DNA of 64,000 bases, taken from NCBI GenBank assembly GCA_027886865.1, contig JAPCJR010000004.1, forward strand, positions 1 to 64,000. The letters are read 5' to 3'. Position 1 is the first letter of the stretch. Every line of letters starts with the position of its first letter. This document shows, piece after piece, positions 32,902-40,949 of this stretch. The notes beneath the pieces were generated by a model. The model was not told where the DNA came from, made no database searches, and saw only the letters and a list, made by a program, of their open reading frames with translations. The stretch is from Nitrososphaerota archaeon (GTDB taxonomy: Archaea; Thermoproteota; Nitrososphaeria; Nitrososphaerales; UBA183). A program made the position numbers and the translations under genes.

Positions 32902-33096
32902 TCAACGGGGTTGAGATATATCGTTTCTCCGCCGCGACCGAGCGGCGCCGGCCTCGCTGCTCCTCCCCCTGGGCCTTCCAACCCTGAGAAGCGCCGAGTA
33001 AGCTCCGAAGAACGCGAGGACAACCGCAGGCTGCCCGATAGCGACCACCCACCCCTCGACGAGGGAGAGCAGGTCCTCGCGATTCTTTCGCTCCAT
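32902..33096 (-). CDS. possible small membrane protein
   Basis: 64 codons. MERKNREDLLSLVEGW is followed by one hydrophobic stretch (VVAIGQPAVVLAFFGAYSALL) and a basic tail. Support is a TATA-like GCTATAAGC about 22-30 bases upstream and GGGGAGG before the ATG. Against it, the 3' end runs through the galT TATA box. If it is not a gene, 32888-33234 is a non-coding gap with only the galT and apgM promoters. Confidence 0.35.
   Translation of the reverse strand: MERKNREDLLSLVEGWVVAIGQPAVVLAFFGAYSALLRVGRPRGRSSEAGAARSRRRNDISQPR
32914..32921 (-). promoter_or_regulatory. TATA box of galT
   Basis: GATATATC, 27-34 bases before ATG 32887; fits a leaderless mRNA. Confidence 0.55.
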
Positions 33097-33199
33097 AGGG
33101 GCCGCCTCCCCTCAGGTGCTTATAGCGTCCAAGAACCGCAGGTCTGAACGCGCCGTCCATGCCGACGACCAGGCTAGATGGGGCCTAATCTCTCACAAC

Positions 33200-33208
33200 G
33201 ATAATAAA
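33200..33208 (+). promoter_or_regulatory. TATA box of apgM
   Basis: GATAATAAA ends 26 bases before ATG 33235, which favours that ATG over the one at 33211, only three bases after the box. Confidence 0.55.
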
Positions 33209-33234
33209 CCATGGTGGAACCCCCCGACGAACAC

Positions 33235-34467
33235 ATGAAGTTTGGCTATGTGCTGCTCGATGGTTGCGGCGACAGGCCCACGCCTTCGCTCAACTTCACG
33301 ACGCCGCTCGAGGCAGCGAACACCCCGAACCTCGACGCTCTCGCAAGAAGGAGCAGGATGGGGACGGTCGTCACGGTGGGAGAGCGGATCGCGCCGGAAT
33401 CAGACATCGCCGTGTTCAACATGCTCGGATACTCGTTCGCGAGCGGATATCCCGGAAGGGGAGTGGTGGAATCGATAGGGGCGGGGCTTAAGTTCAAAGA
33501 CGGCGAGCTGGCGCTGAGGGCCAACTTCGCGACGACGACGGACGGGCTCATCTCAGACAGGAGAGCGGGGAGAGACCTGACCCAGAAGGAGGCGAAGGAA
33601 TTGGAGAAGGTCATCAACGACACCAAACTGAAGGGCGCGCAATTCGAGTTCAAGAGCACCGTCGGGTACAGGGCGGTAGTCGTGATAAGGGGCGACAGGC
33701 GCCTCTCGGCCGAGGTCTCCAACACCGACCCGGCGTACGTGCGGACGAGGGGGTTCGGGGCGGCCAAGGAGGTGAAGGGCGAAGAGAAGGTGCAGAAGTG
33801 CGTCCCGCTGAAGAAGACAGATGCCGCGAGGAGGGCCGCCGAGCTGGTCAACGAGTTCCTCGCTCAGGCGTCGAAGGCCCTGGAAACCGCGGACGTCAAC
33901 GAGAAGCGCGAGAAGGAGGGGAAGAAGCCGGCCAACCTCCTGCTGCTCAGGGACGCCGGCGACCACTTGCCGGTCGTGACGCCGTTCAGGGAGAAGTACG
34001 GGATGAAGGGGGTCGCCCTGGTGGAGATGCCCGCCGAGATAGGCATAGCGAGGCTTCTCGGGATGAAAGAAGTGATGCTCTCGGACCACCGGGATCTTGC
34101 GAAGAAGGCCCTCCTCTTCAACCGGGAGCTTGCCGAGGACACGGTGGTCTATGCTCACATCAAGGGTCCGGACGAGTTCGGGCACGACGGCGACGCCGCT
34201 GGGAAGAAGAAGAACATCGAGTCCATCGACGAGGTCTTCTTTGGCAAGATCGCCGGAAAGGCGAAGGGGGCCAGGCTCGCGGTGTCGTGTGACCACTCCA
34301 CGCCCTCCACCCTGAAGATGCACTCAAGCGACCCCGTCCCGCTGCTGATAACGACGAAACAGGGCGACGTAGACTGCTGCAGGTTCACAGAGAGGGACGC
34401 CGCGCTCGGCTCCCTAGGGAAGCTCCGCGGGGAGGACGTCCTCTCGACCGCCCTGTCGATCGCGTAG
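33235..34467 (+). CDS. apgM: 2,3-bisphosphoglycerate-independent phosphoglycerate mutase (archaeal apgM)
   Basis: 410 residues, the normal archaeal length. It interconverts 3- and 2-phosphoglycerate. The metal-binding start FGYVLLDGCGDRP, the phosphoserine region IAPESDIAVFNMLGY, FLLLRDAGDHLP-like LLLLRDAGDHLP, and the C-terminal HIKGPDEFGHDGD and VSCDHSTPSTLKMHSSDPVP (alkaline-phosphatase-superfamily metal ligands) are all present. Together with pgk and gap it completes the lower glycolytic/gluconeogenic steps in this window. Confidence 0.93.
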   Translation: MKFGYVLLDGCGDRPTPSLNFTTPLEAANTPNLDALARRSRMGTVVTVGERIAPESDIAVFNMLGYSFASGYPGRGVVESIGAGLKFKDGELALRANFATTTDGLISDRRAGRDLTQKEAKELEKVINDTKLKGAQFEFKSTVGYRAVVVIRGDRRLSAEVSNTDPAYVRTRGFGAAKEVKGEEKVQKCVPLKKTDAARRAAELVNEFLAQASKALETADVNEKREKEGKKPANLLLLRDAGDHLPVVTPFREKYGMKGVALVEMPAEIGIARLLGMKEVMLSDHRDLAKKALLFNRELAEDTVVYAHIKGPDEFGHDGDAAGKKKNIESIDEVFFGKIAGKAKGARLAVSCDHSTPSTLKMHSSDPVPLLITTKQGDVDCCRFTERDAALGSLGKLRGEDVLSTALSIA

Positions 34468-34475
34468 ACCGACCA

Positions 34476-35039
34476 TCAGAGCTCGATGGCCATGATAAGC
34501 TCGTCGAACACGGCACCCCTCCTCCTGATCTTCTTCGGTATGATGCCGACTCTGGCGAACCCGACCTGCTGGTAGAGACTGACCGCCCCCTCGTTATTGG
34601 CGAGCGCGCGAAGCTCGACCGTCTTCAACCCCTGCTTCCTGCTCTCGTCGAGCAGCGTGAGAAGCATCTGCTTCCCCAGGCCCATCCTCCTGTAGGGTTT
34701 GGCGACGGCTATCCCCAGGCTGCCGCTGGTCGAGACGTCCTCGTTCTTCTCGCGCCGGACCTCCGAGTTGGCCACCAGCTTCCCGTCGACCTCCGCGGCG
34801 ACGCTCACGATCCCTCCTGTCTCGATGGCTATCAGGTTGGCGGACAGCCATGCGGCCTCCTCGTTGCGATTCGGCGCCCGCGACATCAGCGTCCCATGGT
34901 TTATGTCGAGAGAGTGCTCTTCGGCTAGGCCGTGCGCGAACTCCAAACAATCGTCAAGGTCGTCCCACCTGAGGGAGCGGAGCGCGACGCGCTTTCCGGC
35001 GGCCGTCTCGAACGTCTTGTAGACCTCTCCGGGCTTAAT
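34476..35039 (-). CDS. GNAT-family N-acetyltransferase, probably with a non-standard start
   Basis: The acetyl-CoA loop YRRMGLGKQMLLTLL and the C-terminal NNEGAVSLYQQVGFARVGI define a GNAT. An in-frame TTG at 34946 gives 156 residues, but coding similarity clearly extends further: VALRSLRWDDLDDCLEFAHG is the usual GNAT N-terminal strand/helix. No ATG, GTG or TTG lies between 34946 and the in-frame TAG just upstream. ATT at 35037-35039, 8 bases after GAGGT, is the best candidate (187 residues). Substrate unknown. Confidence 0.75.
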   Translation of the reverse strand: MKPGEVYKTFETAAGKRVALRSLRWDDLDDCLEFAHGLAEEHSLDINHGTLMSRAPNRNEEAAWLSANLIAIETGGIVSVAAEVDGKLVANSEVRREKNEDVSTSGSLGIAVAKPYRRMGLGKQMLLTLLDESRKQGLKTVELRALANNEGAVSLYQQVGFARVGIIPKKIRRRGAVFDELIMAIEL

Positions 35040-35110
35040 GTTGATCTACCTCTACACCCTCGCTCGGCCATCCGCAGCACTAAAAGGTTCCCGAAGAAAG
35101 AAGGCGAAGG

Positions 35111-36457
35111 TCAGCTAGCTGGGAGGGTCGACACTTCGCCGCCCTCGTCGTCGAAGAGCTCCTCTACCGTCTGCCCCTTCCTCACGATGACGTACTTTCC
35201 CTGCTGGTCCCTCATGTGCACGTAGGGTCTCGGCTGGCAGTGGAACGGGGAGGAGAGGACGATCGAGTAGGCGCCGACGCCCCTGAACACCACGAGCTTG
35301 CCCACCTCGGCGCCGCCGAGCTTGGACCTGCTGGACGTCGTGAACACGTCGAGCGAGTCGCAGAGTCTGCCGACGAGTACGGTCTTCTGGTGCGTTGTGC
35401 CGCCGCCCGGTACCACCTCGACGGGATACTCGTGCCTTAGCAGCGCCGAGTCCGCGAGGTTGTTGTAGCCGGCGTCCAGATAGACGTACTTGTTTTCTCC
35501 GAATCTCTTGACGTTGACCACCCTGGAGACCAGGATGGTCGAGTCGGCGGAGAGGTACCTGCCGCTCTCGACTATCAAGGTGAACTTGCTGCCGAAGCTC
35601 TCAGCGAGGCTGCTCAGCTGCTCTAGTATGGTCGCGGAGAAGTCGGCCGGGACCGGGACGTTCTTCCCATAGGACGTGGGAAGGCCGCCGCCGATGTCGA
35701 GGGTGTTGATGGGGAAGTCGCCGATCGACCTCTTCGCGCTCAGGATGAAGCTCTCGAGCTTTTCGAGCGCCTCCGCGTAGCAGGACGGGTCCTCGATCTG
35801 GCTTCCCAGGTGGAAGTGGAACCCGTCGAATTTCAGGGAAGGCGTCTCTAGTATCTTCTTCAGCATGAACATCGCGCTGTCCTCACCCATAGAGTCGAGC
35901 GGGACGCCGAACTTCCCGTGACGTATGGAGAACCTCAGCTCCGCCTTGACGTGGACTTCGGGATTGACCCGGATGAGCACGTTGACGCTGCCGCCCACCT
36001 TCGACGCTGCATCGATCAGGTTCAGCAGGCCGTTGAAGCTTGAGACGACGATCTTCCTGACGCCGCCCTTGAGGACCGTCTCGTATTCGCTCGCGGTCTC
36101 GGTGATGCTCGTGTAGATCACATTCTCCGGCGACCCGCCGCACTTCCTCAGGAAGTACAGCTCGTTCGACGCAGTGAGGTCGAACATTATCCCCTCAGAC
36201 ACGAAGGTCTTGATGACCGCAGGATTGAAGTTAGCTTTGATCGAGTAAGCCACCCTGAAGGGTCCTTTGAACGTCTGATAGGCCTGCTCAATCTCGCTCA
36301 CGTTCTTCCGCAGTACTCCCTCGTCTATGAGGAAGTATGGTGTGCCAAATTTCTCTGCCAGAGTAAATAGCTCCTGGTCGTTGAATTTTGGTGTAGTTAG
36401 ATTCCGGACCTTAGTCACCGGATGCGCCCGAGTTTCAGGCAATTGTTTGTAGCGCAA
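35111..36457 (-). CDS. lysA: diaminopimelate decarboxylase
   Basis: 448 residues, fold type III PLP enzyme. PLP lysine in VAYSIKANFNP, HFHLGSQIEDP, the phosphate loop LDIGGGLPTSYG and the C-terminal CDSLDVF and GAYSIVLSSPFH (catalytic Cys/Tyr regions) are seen. It converts meso-diaminopimelate to lysine, which fits lysC and hom nearby; some relatives act on other amino acids. The N-terminus (about 20 residues before LTTPKF) may be shorter. A TATA-like stretch CTTAAAAATTTATC is at 36472-36485, with a 16-bp palindrome just beyond. Confidence 0.88.
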   Translation of the reverse strand: MRYKQLPETRAHPVTKVRNLTTPKFNDQELFTLAEKFGTPYFLIDEGVLRKNVSEIEQAYQTFKGPFRVAYSIKANFNPAVIKTFVSEGIMFDLTASNELYFLRKCGGSPENVIYTSITETASEYETVLKGGVRKIVVSSFNGLLNLIDAASKVGGSVNVLIRVNPEVHVKAELRFSIRHGKFGVPLDSMGEDSAMFMLKKILETPSLKFDGFHFHLGSQIEDPSCYAEALEKLESFILSAKRSIGDFPINTLDIGGGLPTSYGKNVPVPADFSATILEQLSSLAESFGSKFTLIVESGRYLSADSTILVSRVVNVKRFGENKYVYLDAGYNNLADSALLRHEYPVEVVPGGGTTHQKTVLVGRLCDSLDVFTTSSRSKLGGAEVGKLVVFRGVGAYSIVLSSPFHCQPRPYVHMRDQQGKYVIVRKGQTVEELFDDEGGEVSTLPAS

Positions 36458-36718
36458 CCATCAAAACTTTCACTTAAAAATTTATCCCCGCGAAAAATAT
36501 TTTTCGTCAACCCGAACTGCTCTTCATGATCCTCTCTTCGCTCGCTTCAAAGAAAACCCGAGTGCGACGGGTGCATTGGACACAGCGTCCACCCTTTGGG
36601 TGACGCGCGGCCAACTGGGGACGGACAAAACAGATAGAACAAAAATCAAGGTGAAGCTCCCACCACTTTGGCGGGAACTCCCTTCCCTTCTTAGGCCAGT
36701 CTCTGGTGGAGTGGAGGG
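36458..36718. other. intergenic region between lysA and albA
   Basis: Contains the lysA promoter (TATA-like 36472-36485), the palindrome at 36491-36506 and, at the albA end, a likely U-rich termination zone for albA (minus strand TTGATTTTTGTTC then TCTGTTTTGTCC, about 36625-36652). No gene is evident. Confidence 0.4.
36491..36506. promoter_or_regulatory. 16-bp AT-rich palindrome upstream of lysA
   Basis: CGAAAAATATTTTTCG is perfectly palindromic and lies 6-8 bases upstream of the lysA TATA-like element, a usual place for an archaeal activator or repressor (Lrp-type regulators control lysine genes in other archaea). Confidence 0.5.
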
Positions 36719-37078
36719 TTACTTGCTGACTAAGATCTCGATTGAAGAGACGTTCCTCATCTCGCCAGTGTCAATGCTCTTGACCTGCTCGGTGGCGATG
36801 GCGATGTTCTTTACTGCGAACGCTCCATTGCCTAGTCTCTTAGTGACGATCTCTGCGACATCCACCGCTCTGCCGATTGCAAGACCTCTCGCCTTGATGA
36901 CGACTTCGCCTGCCTGCGACAGCTGTATTAGTGCAGACATTGCGTAGCTCATGACCGGCTTCTTGCCGACGTAGATGTGGTTGTGTGGTGCTCCGCTCGG
37001 CTCTGCCATCCTTGGTTCTGCCATTTCTTCTGTGGCTGGTGTTGCGGACTCTGGTTTCCTTGCTGGTTTGTCTGGCAT
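36719..37078 (-). CDS. albA: Alba chromatin/RNA-binding protein
   Basis: 119 residues. The Alba core begins HNHIYVGKKPVMSYAMSAL and continues QAGEVVIKARGLAIGRAVDVAEIVTKRL with the conserved lysines, then VKNIAIATEQV and a C-terminal strand VSSIEILVSK. It carries an unusually long acidic/Pro-rich N-terminal tail of about 32 residues (KPESATPATEEMAEPRMAEP), so an internal Met is an alternative start. TATA-like CATAAATAG at about 37106-37114 supports ATG 37078. Confidence 0.93.
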   Translation of the reverse strand: MPDKPARKPESATPATEEMAEPRMAEPSGAPHNHIYVGKKPVMSYAMSALIQLSQAGEVVIKARGLAIGRAVDVAEIVTKRLGNGAFAVKNIAIATEQVKSIDTGEMRNVSSIEILVSK

Positions 37079-37103
37079 GATAAGTCGCGGGCAGTGCCAG
37101 CTT

Positions 37104-37114
37104 ACTATTTATGG
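37104..37114 (-). promoter_or_regulatory. TATA box of albA
   Basis: On the minus strand CATAAATAGTA, about 26-36 bases before ATG 37078. Confidence 0.55.
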
Positions 37115-37151
37115 ATGCCTAGATGAATCGTTCATCACGGAAAGTCTTCGA

Positions 37152-37448
37152 CTAGAGCAGATAACGGACCGGGATGTCCTGGAACTCGCCATTGGGGAGC
37201 GACCTTCGTATCGAGAGCGGTAACGCGTCTGCCGCCAGCTCCACCATCGCTAGGACGATAGGATCCTTGGTCGTCTCATCTAAGGGGACGAAGAATGGCG
37301 CGCCCATGGCCAACTGAAGAGAGCGTGCGCCTATGATCCGGGCTTTCTCAAAGCGGGTCAGCTTCGGAGGGCCTATTCTGATCTCAAAGCCTTCCGCGAC
37401 GGCGCGCCGTATTTTTTTCTTTTCTCTAGAAGCTGCAATGGGTGCCAA
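37152..37448 (-). CDS. rpoK: DNA-directed RNA polymerase subunit K (Rpo6)
   Basis: 98 residues. [30 protein letters not shown] is the diagnostic omega/Rpb6 motif, followed by [25 protein letters not shown] and a conserved C-terminal ...IPVRYLL. It helps assemble the polymerase clamp. The frame is open far upstream but has no ATG near the conserved part. TTG 37448 is chosen because an A/T-rich CACTTAAAAAG (about 37474-37484) lies 26-36 bases before it. Upstream of albA, same strand. Confidence 0.88.
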   Translation of the reverse strand: MAPIAASREKKKIRRAVAEGFEIRIGPPKLTRFEKARIIGARSLQLAMGAPFFVPLDETTKDPIVLAMVELAADALPLSIRRSLPNGEFQDIPVRYLL

Positions 37449-37782
37449 ACAAATACCTCGGAAGATACGGGGGCTTTTTAAGTGGTTGTATAAAGGTTCT
37501 CCCCTCCGTGGCACCGTCGAGTTGTCGTTGGCAGCGATTGCGCGTCGCCCTACACTAAACGAAGACTGGATGGCATTCTGGACTGACTCTCTGCCCGCGC
37601 TTTGCATTGTCGCAATCCAACGAGGATCGCTACTGAGAAGACCCTGACCGTCTGAGTACTGGACCAGATACTCGTGAGTTCCCGGTGGGACTTGCGGAGC
37701 CACAGGACAAGAATGATGAAATAGTGGATTGGCAAGGCATCCTAATACTTGGCGTTTATACGACAGGCGAGGACAGCTTAAC
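37449..37782. other. intergenic region between rpoK and cyclophilin-like gene
   Basis: 334 bases. It holds the rpoK promoter (CTTAAAAAG near 37474-37484 and CTTTATAC near 37489-37497) and a plus-strand TATA-like GTTTATACG at 37754-37762 before ATG 37783. The rpoK frame stays open up to 37838, but the translated extension shows no family resemblance. I see no gene or RNA I can support. Confidence 0.4.
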
Positions 37783-38181
37783 ATGTCAGTTTCAAAGGTA
37801 GAATGCAAGGTCGCGGTCAGAGGGAAGGGAGATTTCACGATTGATCTTTACAAGCATTTGGCGCCCATCACCGTCAGCGCCATACTGAGGGCGCTCCCGC
37901 TCAACGCGAGAGTAACGATCTATCCGAAGGCGATGATCTGCATCCTGACGGGGCTCAAGACAGGAGTCGAGAAGCAGAGGCTCGAATACAGCAAGGGAGA
38001 GATCGCCTTCCTTGCGGCCAACGGGTCGCTTTGCTTCTTCACCAGCGCGGTCAAGAGTCAGAGTCCTCTGAACCCGATTGGAAAAGTAGTGTCTAACCCG
38101 GAGCTTCTTGAAAAGCTGTCGCCTGGGGACAGTATGGAGATAATTCAGGTGCGCGAGATCGAAGAGGGCGCCCAAACGTAG
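37783..38181 (+). CDS. cyclophilin-like fold protein (DUF369/TM1367 type)
   Basis: 132 residues. Closed beta-barrel protein; the strand [31 protein letters not shown] and the motif [27 protein letters not shown] match the archaeal/bacterial cyclophilin-like family of unknown, possibly prolyl-isomerase-like, function. ATG 37783 follows a TATA-like GTTTATACG by about 20-28 bases. Its last 37 bases overlap the convergent rps25e gene. Confidence 0.78.
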   Translation: MSVSKVECKVAVRGKGDFTIDLYKHLAPITVSAILRALPLNARVTIYPKAMICILTGLKTGVEKQRLEYSKGEIAFLAANGSLCFFTSAVKSQSPLNPIGKVVSNPELLEKLSPGDSMEIIQVREIEEGAQT

Positions 38182-38498
38182 TGGCCGCTGAAGCCCCCGA
38201 CCTTCGACACCATACCCTTTGATTCGAGTGAACCCAGTATCACCTTCGCTATCGAGGCGCTTACGTTCAGGCTTCTCGCCGCAGAATAGATCGTTATCGC
38301 CTTTTGAGAGGACAGGCTCTTCATGAAATCCTGGTCGCTCAGCTTGGGCATGAGTACCTCTACCCGCTTCCTCTCACCCATCGGTTTTGCTTCCTTGGTC
38401 GTCACCTTCTTGACTTTAGAGCCGTCCTGCTGCGTCTCGCCTTCTTCGTTCTGAGTCTTCTCCATCGACGCTAGAGTCTTCTTCTTGGTTCCGCCCAA
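38145..38498 (-). CDS. rps25e: 30S ribosomal protein S25e
   Basis: 117 residues, TTG start (complement of 38496-38498). The N-terminus MGGTKKKTLASMEKTQ is the archaeal S25e signature; a charged linker of about 40 residues follows, then the winged-helix part (KAITIYSAARSLNVSASIAKVILGSLESKGMVSKVG). S25e occurs in TACK archaea and eukaryotes, so it helps place the organism. The 3' end overlaps the cyclophilin-like gene by 37 bases. Confidence 0.9.
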   Translation of the reverse strand: MGGTKKKTLASMEKTQNEEGETQQDGSKVKKVTTKEAKPMGERKRVEVLMPKLSDQDFMKSLSSQKAITIYSAARSLNVSASIAKVILGSLESKGMVSKVGGFSGHYVWAPSSISRT

Positions 38499-38535
38499 CT
38501 ATATCACGCAAGCTCCCGCGCTTTGTGGTTGATAA

Positions 38536-39528
38536 TTAAGCTTCTCCCTTGCCGAGCAATGGATAGGGCCCGTCTTCGCCCTTGTCTTCGCGCCTGTCCT
38601 CCCTGCTAAGCTCCTGAAGCAGTTTGAGGAGCGACATCCCCACGGGGGTGAGCTGGTACATCCTCACTCGCCCGTAGGCGACTTTGTCGTCGAGAAAGCC
38701 ATACTTCTTCATCACGGCCACATGCCTGTCCACGGATTTCCAGTCCAGTCCGAGCTCCTCTGCCAGCTGCAGCCGGTCCTTGGGGACGGAGAGCGCGTCT
38801 AGAAGCCTGATCCTCGTCTTGGCACCCTTCATCCTGACGAACAGCGTAAAGACATCCGAATCGAAACCCAGGTCAGTCCACTTGGACCTCATCCTGCCCC
38901 TCCAGATCCACATCCCGCCAACCGCGATCCAGCTGCTGGGCGCGAGTACGAGCGAGTGGTCTTCGAAGAAGGCGACGAGCACTGCTGTGAAGGACGCGGC
39001 GCTGACCTTGGTGGTCGGAACTCCGAATGTGGCGTTCGCGGTCGAGCTGCTCGTCGTTGTCGACAGCGCGTTCAGTGAGGAAGAGAGCGTCGATGCAGAA
39101 GTAGTAGGAACGCCGCTCGAGGCGGATTGCGTGGCCGTCGTCGAGGTGCTGGCAGAATAGCCGGGGCTGGATGTCTGAGTCGCGGCGGTTGTCGTGGTCT
39201 CCGCGGCGGTCCCCGAGGATGCAGACTGGCTCTCCGTGACGGTCGAGCCTGGGACGGTTGCCGTCGTCGAGGGCTCGCTGGCGGTACTGGCGACTGTGTT
39301 CGTCGAGGTGATCGTCATCGTGACAGTACCGGTGCTTGCCTGACTTGTTGTCCCAAATGAAACGGTCGAGCTCTCTGTGACGGCCGCCCCCGCGCCCGTT
39401 ACCCCGAACACTGCCGTATTGGAATAGACGTAGTATCCGAGGAAGGCCGTGTTGACGAGCGCGAAGCCCAATAGCGCCACGAAGGCTATGTTAGACCGCA
39501 ATTGAGGGTCTAGACGAAAAACCTCCAT
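38536..39528 (-). CDS. membrane-tethered winged-helix transcriptional regulator with Ser/Thr-rich extracellular segment
   Basis: 330 residues. One span at about 13-36 (NIAFVALLGFALVNTAFLGYYVY), a long Thr/Ser-rich stretch (about 45-165) likely outside the cell, a second span around 170-200, and a cytoplasmic winged helix at about 215-305 (KTRIRLLDALSVPKDRLQLAEELGLDWKSVDRHVAVMKKYGFLDD...RMYQLTPVG), ArsR-like. The layout suggests a one-component membrane sensor-regulator. It is divergent from the DUF4349 gene with an inverted repeat in the shared promoter. The TATA-like AAGTATTTAAC is so close to ATG 39528 that TTG at 39499-39501 may be the real start. Confidence 0.78.
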   Translation of the reverse strand: MEVFRLDPQLRSNIAFVALLGFALVNTAFLGYYVYSNTAVFGVTGAGAAVTESSTVSFGTTSQASTGTVTMTITSTNTVASTASEPSTTATVPGSTVTESQSASSGTAAETTTTAATQTSSPGYSASTSTTATQSASSGVPTTSASTLSSSLNALSTTTSSSTANATFGVPTTKVSAASFTAVLVAFFEDHSLVLAPSSWIAVGGMWIWRGRMRSKWTDLGFDSDVFTLFVRMKGAKTRIRLLDALSVPKDRLQLAEELGLDWKSVDRHVAVMKKYGFLDDKVAYGRVRMYQLTPVGMSLLKLLQELSREDRREDKGEDGPYPLLGKGEA

Positions 39529-39532
39529 TTCG

Positions 39533-39543
39533 TGTTAAATACT
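39533..39543. promoter_or_regulatory. TATA-like element between divergent regulator and DUF4349 genes
   Basis: TTAAATACTTT on plus, AAAGTATTTAA on minus; it could serve both directions. Confidence 0.4.
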
Positions 39544-39567
39544 TTTGTCCGAGTCCTATGACAAAAG
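39542..39567. promoter_or_regulatory. 26-bp inverted repeat, probable operator
   Basis: CTTTTGTC (39542-39549), 10-base spacer, GACAAAAG (39560-39567): perfect 8-bp arms, centre to centre 18 bases, lying between the starts of the winged-helix regulator and the DUF4349 protein. Confidence 0.6.
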
Positions 39568-39598
39568 GTCATCACATCAGCGGCACGGAAACCGTCGC

Positions 39599-40870
39599 AT
39601 GGGAAGTAGCAGGTTGTTCGCGCGCGTCATGCTGGTGATGGTTGCCATGATAATAGTAGGAGGAGTCGGGGTAGGAATCTTCGCGAACAAGGCGCCCGAG
39701 TTCGGCGCAGGTCAGGCCGTTGTGGAGTCTACAACGTCTATGGCCGGAGCCCAGTTCGGAGTCGTGTCGCCCTCTTCCGGCAGCGCGGTGCCTTCCACGG
39801 TCGTCCTCGGGATGCAACCGGCAGCTACCGAGACCGAGACTATCACGTCAACAGCCTCAACCACGGTCGCAGGGACCAGCACTCAGCTCTCCAGCTCTGT
39901 GAGCTCCCCGAACGGTACCGGCGCCAGCAGCTCCGGCCACTCGATAGAGTTCTTCGGCAATATCGCGATCGACGTGAAGGATCCGTCTGCCAGTCTTCAG
40001 CAGGTGAGCGCGATAGCTGCTGGCCTCGGCGGATACGTGGCTGCGACGAGTTACGATTCTGCGCAGAACGGCTCCGCATCGATGACGCTGATGGTACCGG
40101 CTCAGAATTTCCAGAACGCAATCGTGCAGCTCCAGGGGCTCGGGACGGTGGTCAACATTCAAAGCTCGAGTGATGACGTGACGGTCCAGTACCAGGACCT
40201 GAACGCCACGCTCTCCTCGCTCCTTACGGAGCAGGGCTCGCTCCTCAAGCTTCTCAATCAGTCGGACGCCATCAACTCAACGATACAGATCGAGTCGATC
40301 CTACAGCAGACGGACGCCCAGATCAACTCCATCGAGAGCCAGATCCTGCAGACGGCCCAGCTCGTCGATTATGCGACGGTCTCGGTCACCCTCGAGACTG
40401 CGGCGAAATCCACGACTCCCGCACCCCTGTCGATGAAGCTCTCCGCGACACCGCGCACAGGCCTTGGCCCGCTGAGCGTCACATTCGACGCCATCGTGGC
40501 CGGAGGCGTCGGACCCTACGTCGTGAACTACAACTTCGGCGACGGGACATCCTCTGAGGGACAGCAACTCATCCACCAGTTCGGCCAACCAGGCATCTAC
40601 AACGTCACGGTGAGCGCGACGGACCAGACCGGCAACGTCACCCTCGCTTCGGTCATCGTGAACGTGATCGCGCCCCCTGCTACCTCAGGGCTCTCCACGT
40701 TCGCAGGCTCGGTGTGGGCTCTCTTCACCGGCGTCGTGGAAGGGATAGTCGAGGTGGCGGTGGTGGTGATACCCCTGGGTCTGGTCGCTCTCGGCGCGTA
40801 CGTGACCGTCTGGCGACGGTATTCGAAGATGAAGGAACCGACTGGCGTGAAGGGCGAGTCGAAGGCTTAG
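39599..40870 (+). CDS. membrane-anchored surface protein: DUF4349 region plus PKD domain
   Basis: 423 residues. An N-terminal span (MLVMVAMIIVGGVGVGIFA) and Thr/Ser linker precede a DUF4349-like region (about 120-260: DPSASLQQVSAIAAGLGGYVAATSY; LMVPAQNFQNAIVQLQGLG; QYQDLNATLSSLLTEQGSLLKLL). A PKD-type beta sandwich follows (GLGPLSVTFDAIVAGGVGPYVVNYNFGDG), and a C-terminal span (EGIVEVAVVVIPLGLVALG) with a short basic tail. Probably a surface sensor or adhesion protein. ATG 39599 is chosen over an upstream TTG that lies inside the inverted repeat. Confidence 0.8.
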   Translation: MGSSRLFARVMLVMVAMIIVGGVGVGIFANKAPEFGAGQAVVESTTSMAGAQFGVVSPSSGSAVPSTVVLGMQPAATETETITSTASTTVAGTSTQLSSSVSSPNGTGASSSGHSIEFFGNIAIDVKDPSASLQQVSAIAAGLGGYVAATSYDSAQNGSASMTLMVPAQNFQNAIVQLQGLGTVVNIQSSSDDVTVQYQDLNATLSSLLTEQGSLLKLLNQSDAINSTIQIESILQQTDAQINSIESQILQTAQLVDYATVSVTLETAAKSTTPAPLSMKLSATPRTGLGPLSVTFDAIVAGGVGPYVVNYNFGDGTSSEGQQLIHQFGQPGIYNVTVSATDQTGNVTLASVIVNVIAPPATSGLSTFAGSVWALFTGVVEGIVEVAVVVIPLGLVALGAYVTVWRRYSKMKEPTGVKGESKA

Positions 40871-40919
40871 AAGCCCACGCACCCGATCGATGGGTACACC
40901 CCCGTTCCAGCGCCTCAAC

Positions 40920-40927
40920 ACTTATCC
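40920..40927 (+). promoter_or_regulatory. TATA box of amino acid permease gene
   Basis: ACTTATCC, 23-30 bases before ATG 40950. Confidence 0.4.
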
Positions 40928-40949
40928 GGCCTCGCTCAAATGGGTCGAC

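Noticed and set aside
37449..37838. extension of the rpoK frame to a 228-residue protein
   Set aside because: The extension shows no RNA polymerase K similarity and crosses the likely promoter at 37474-37497.
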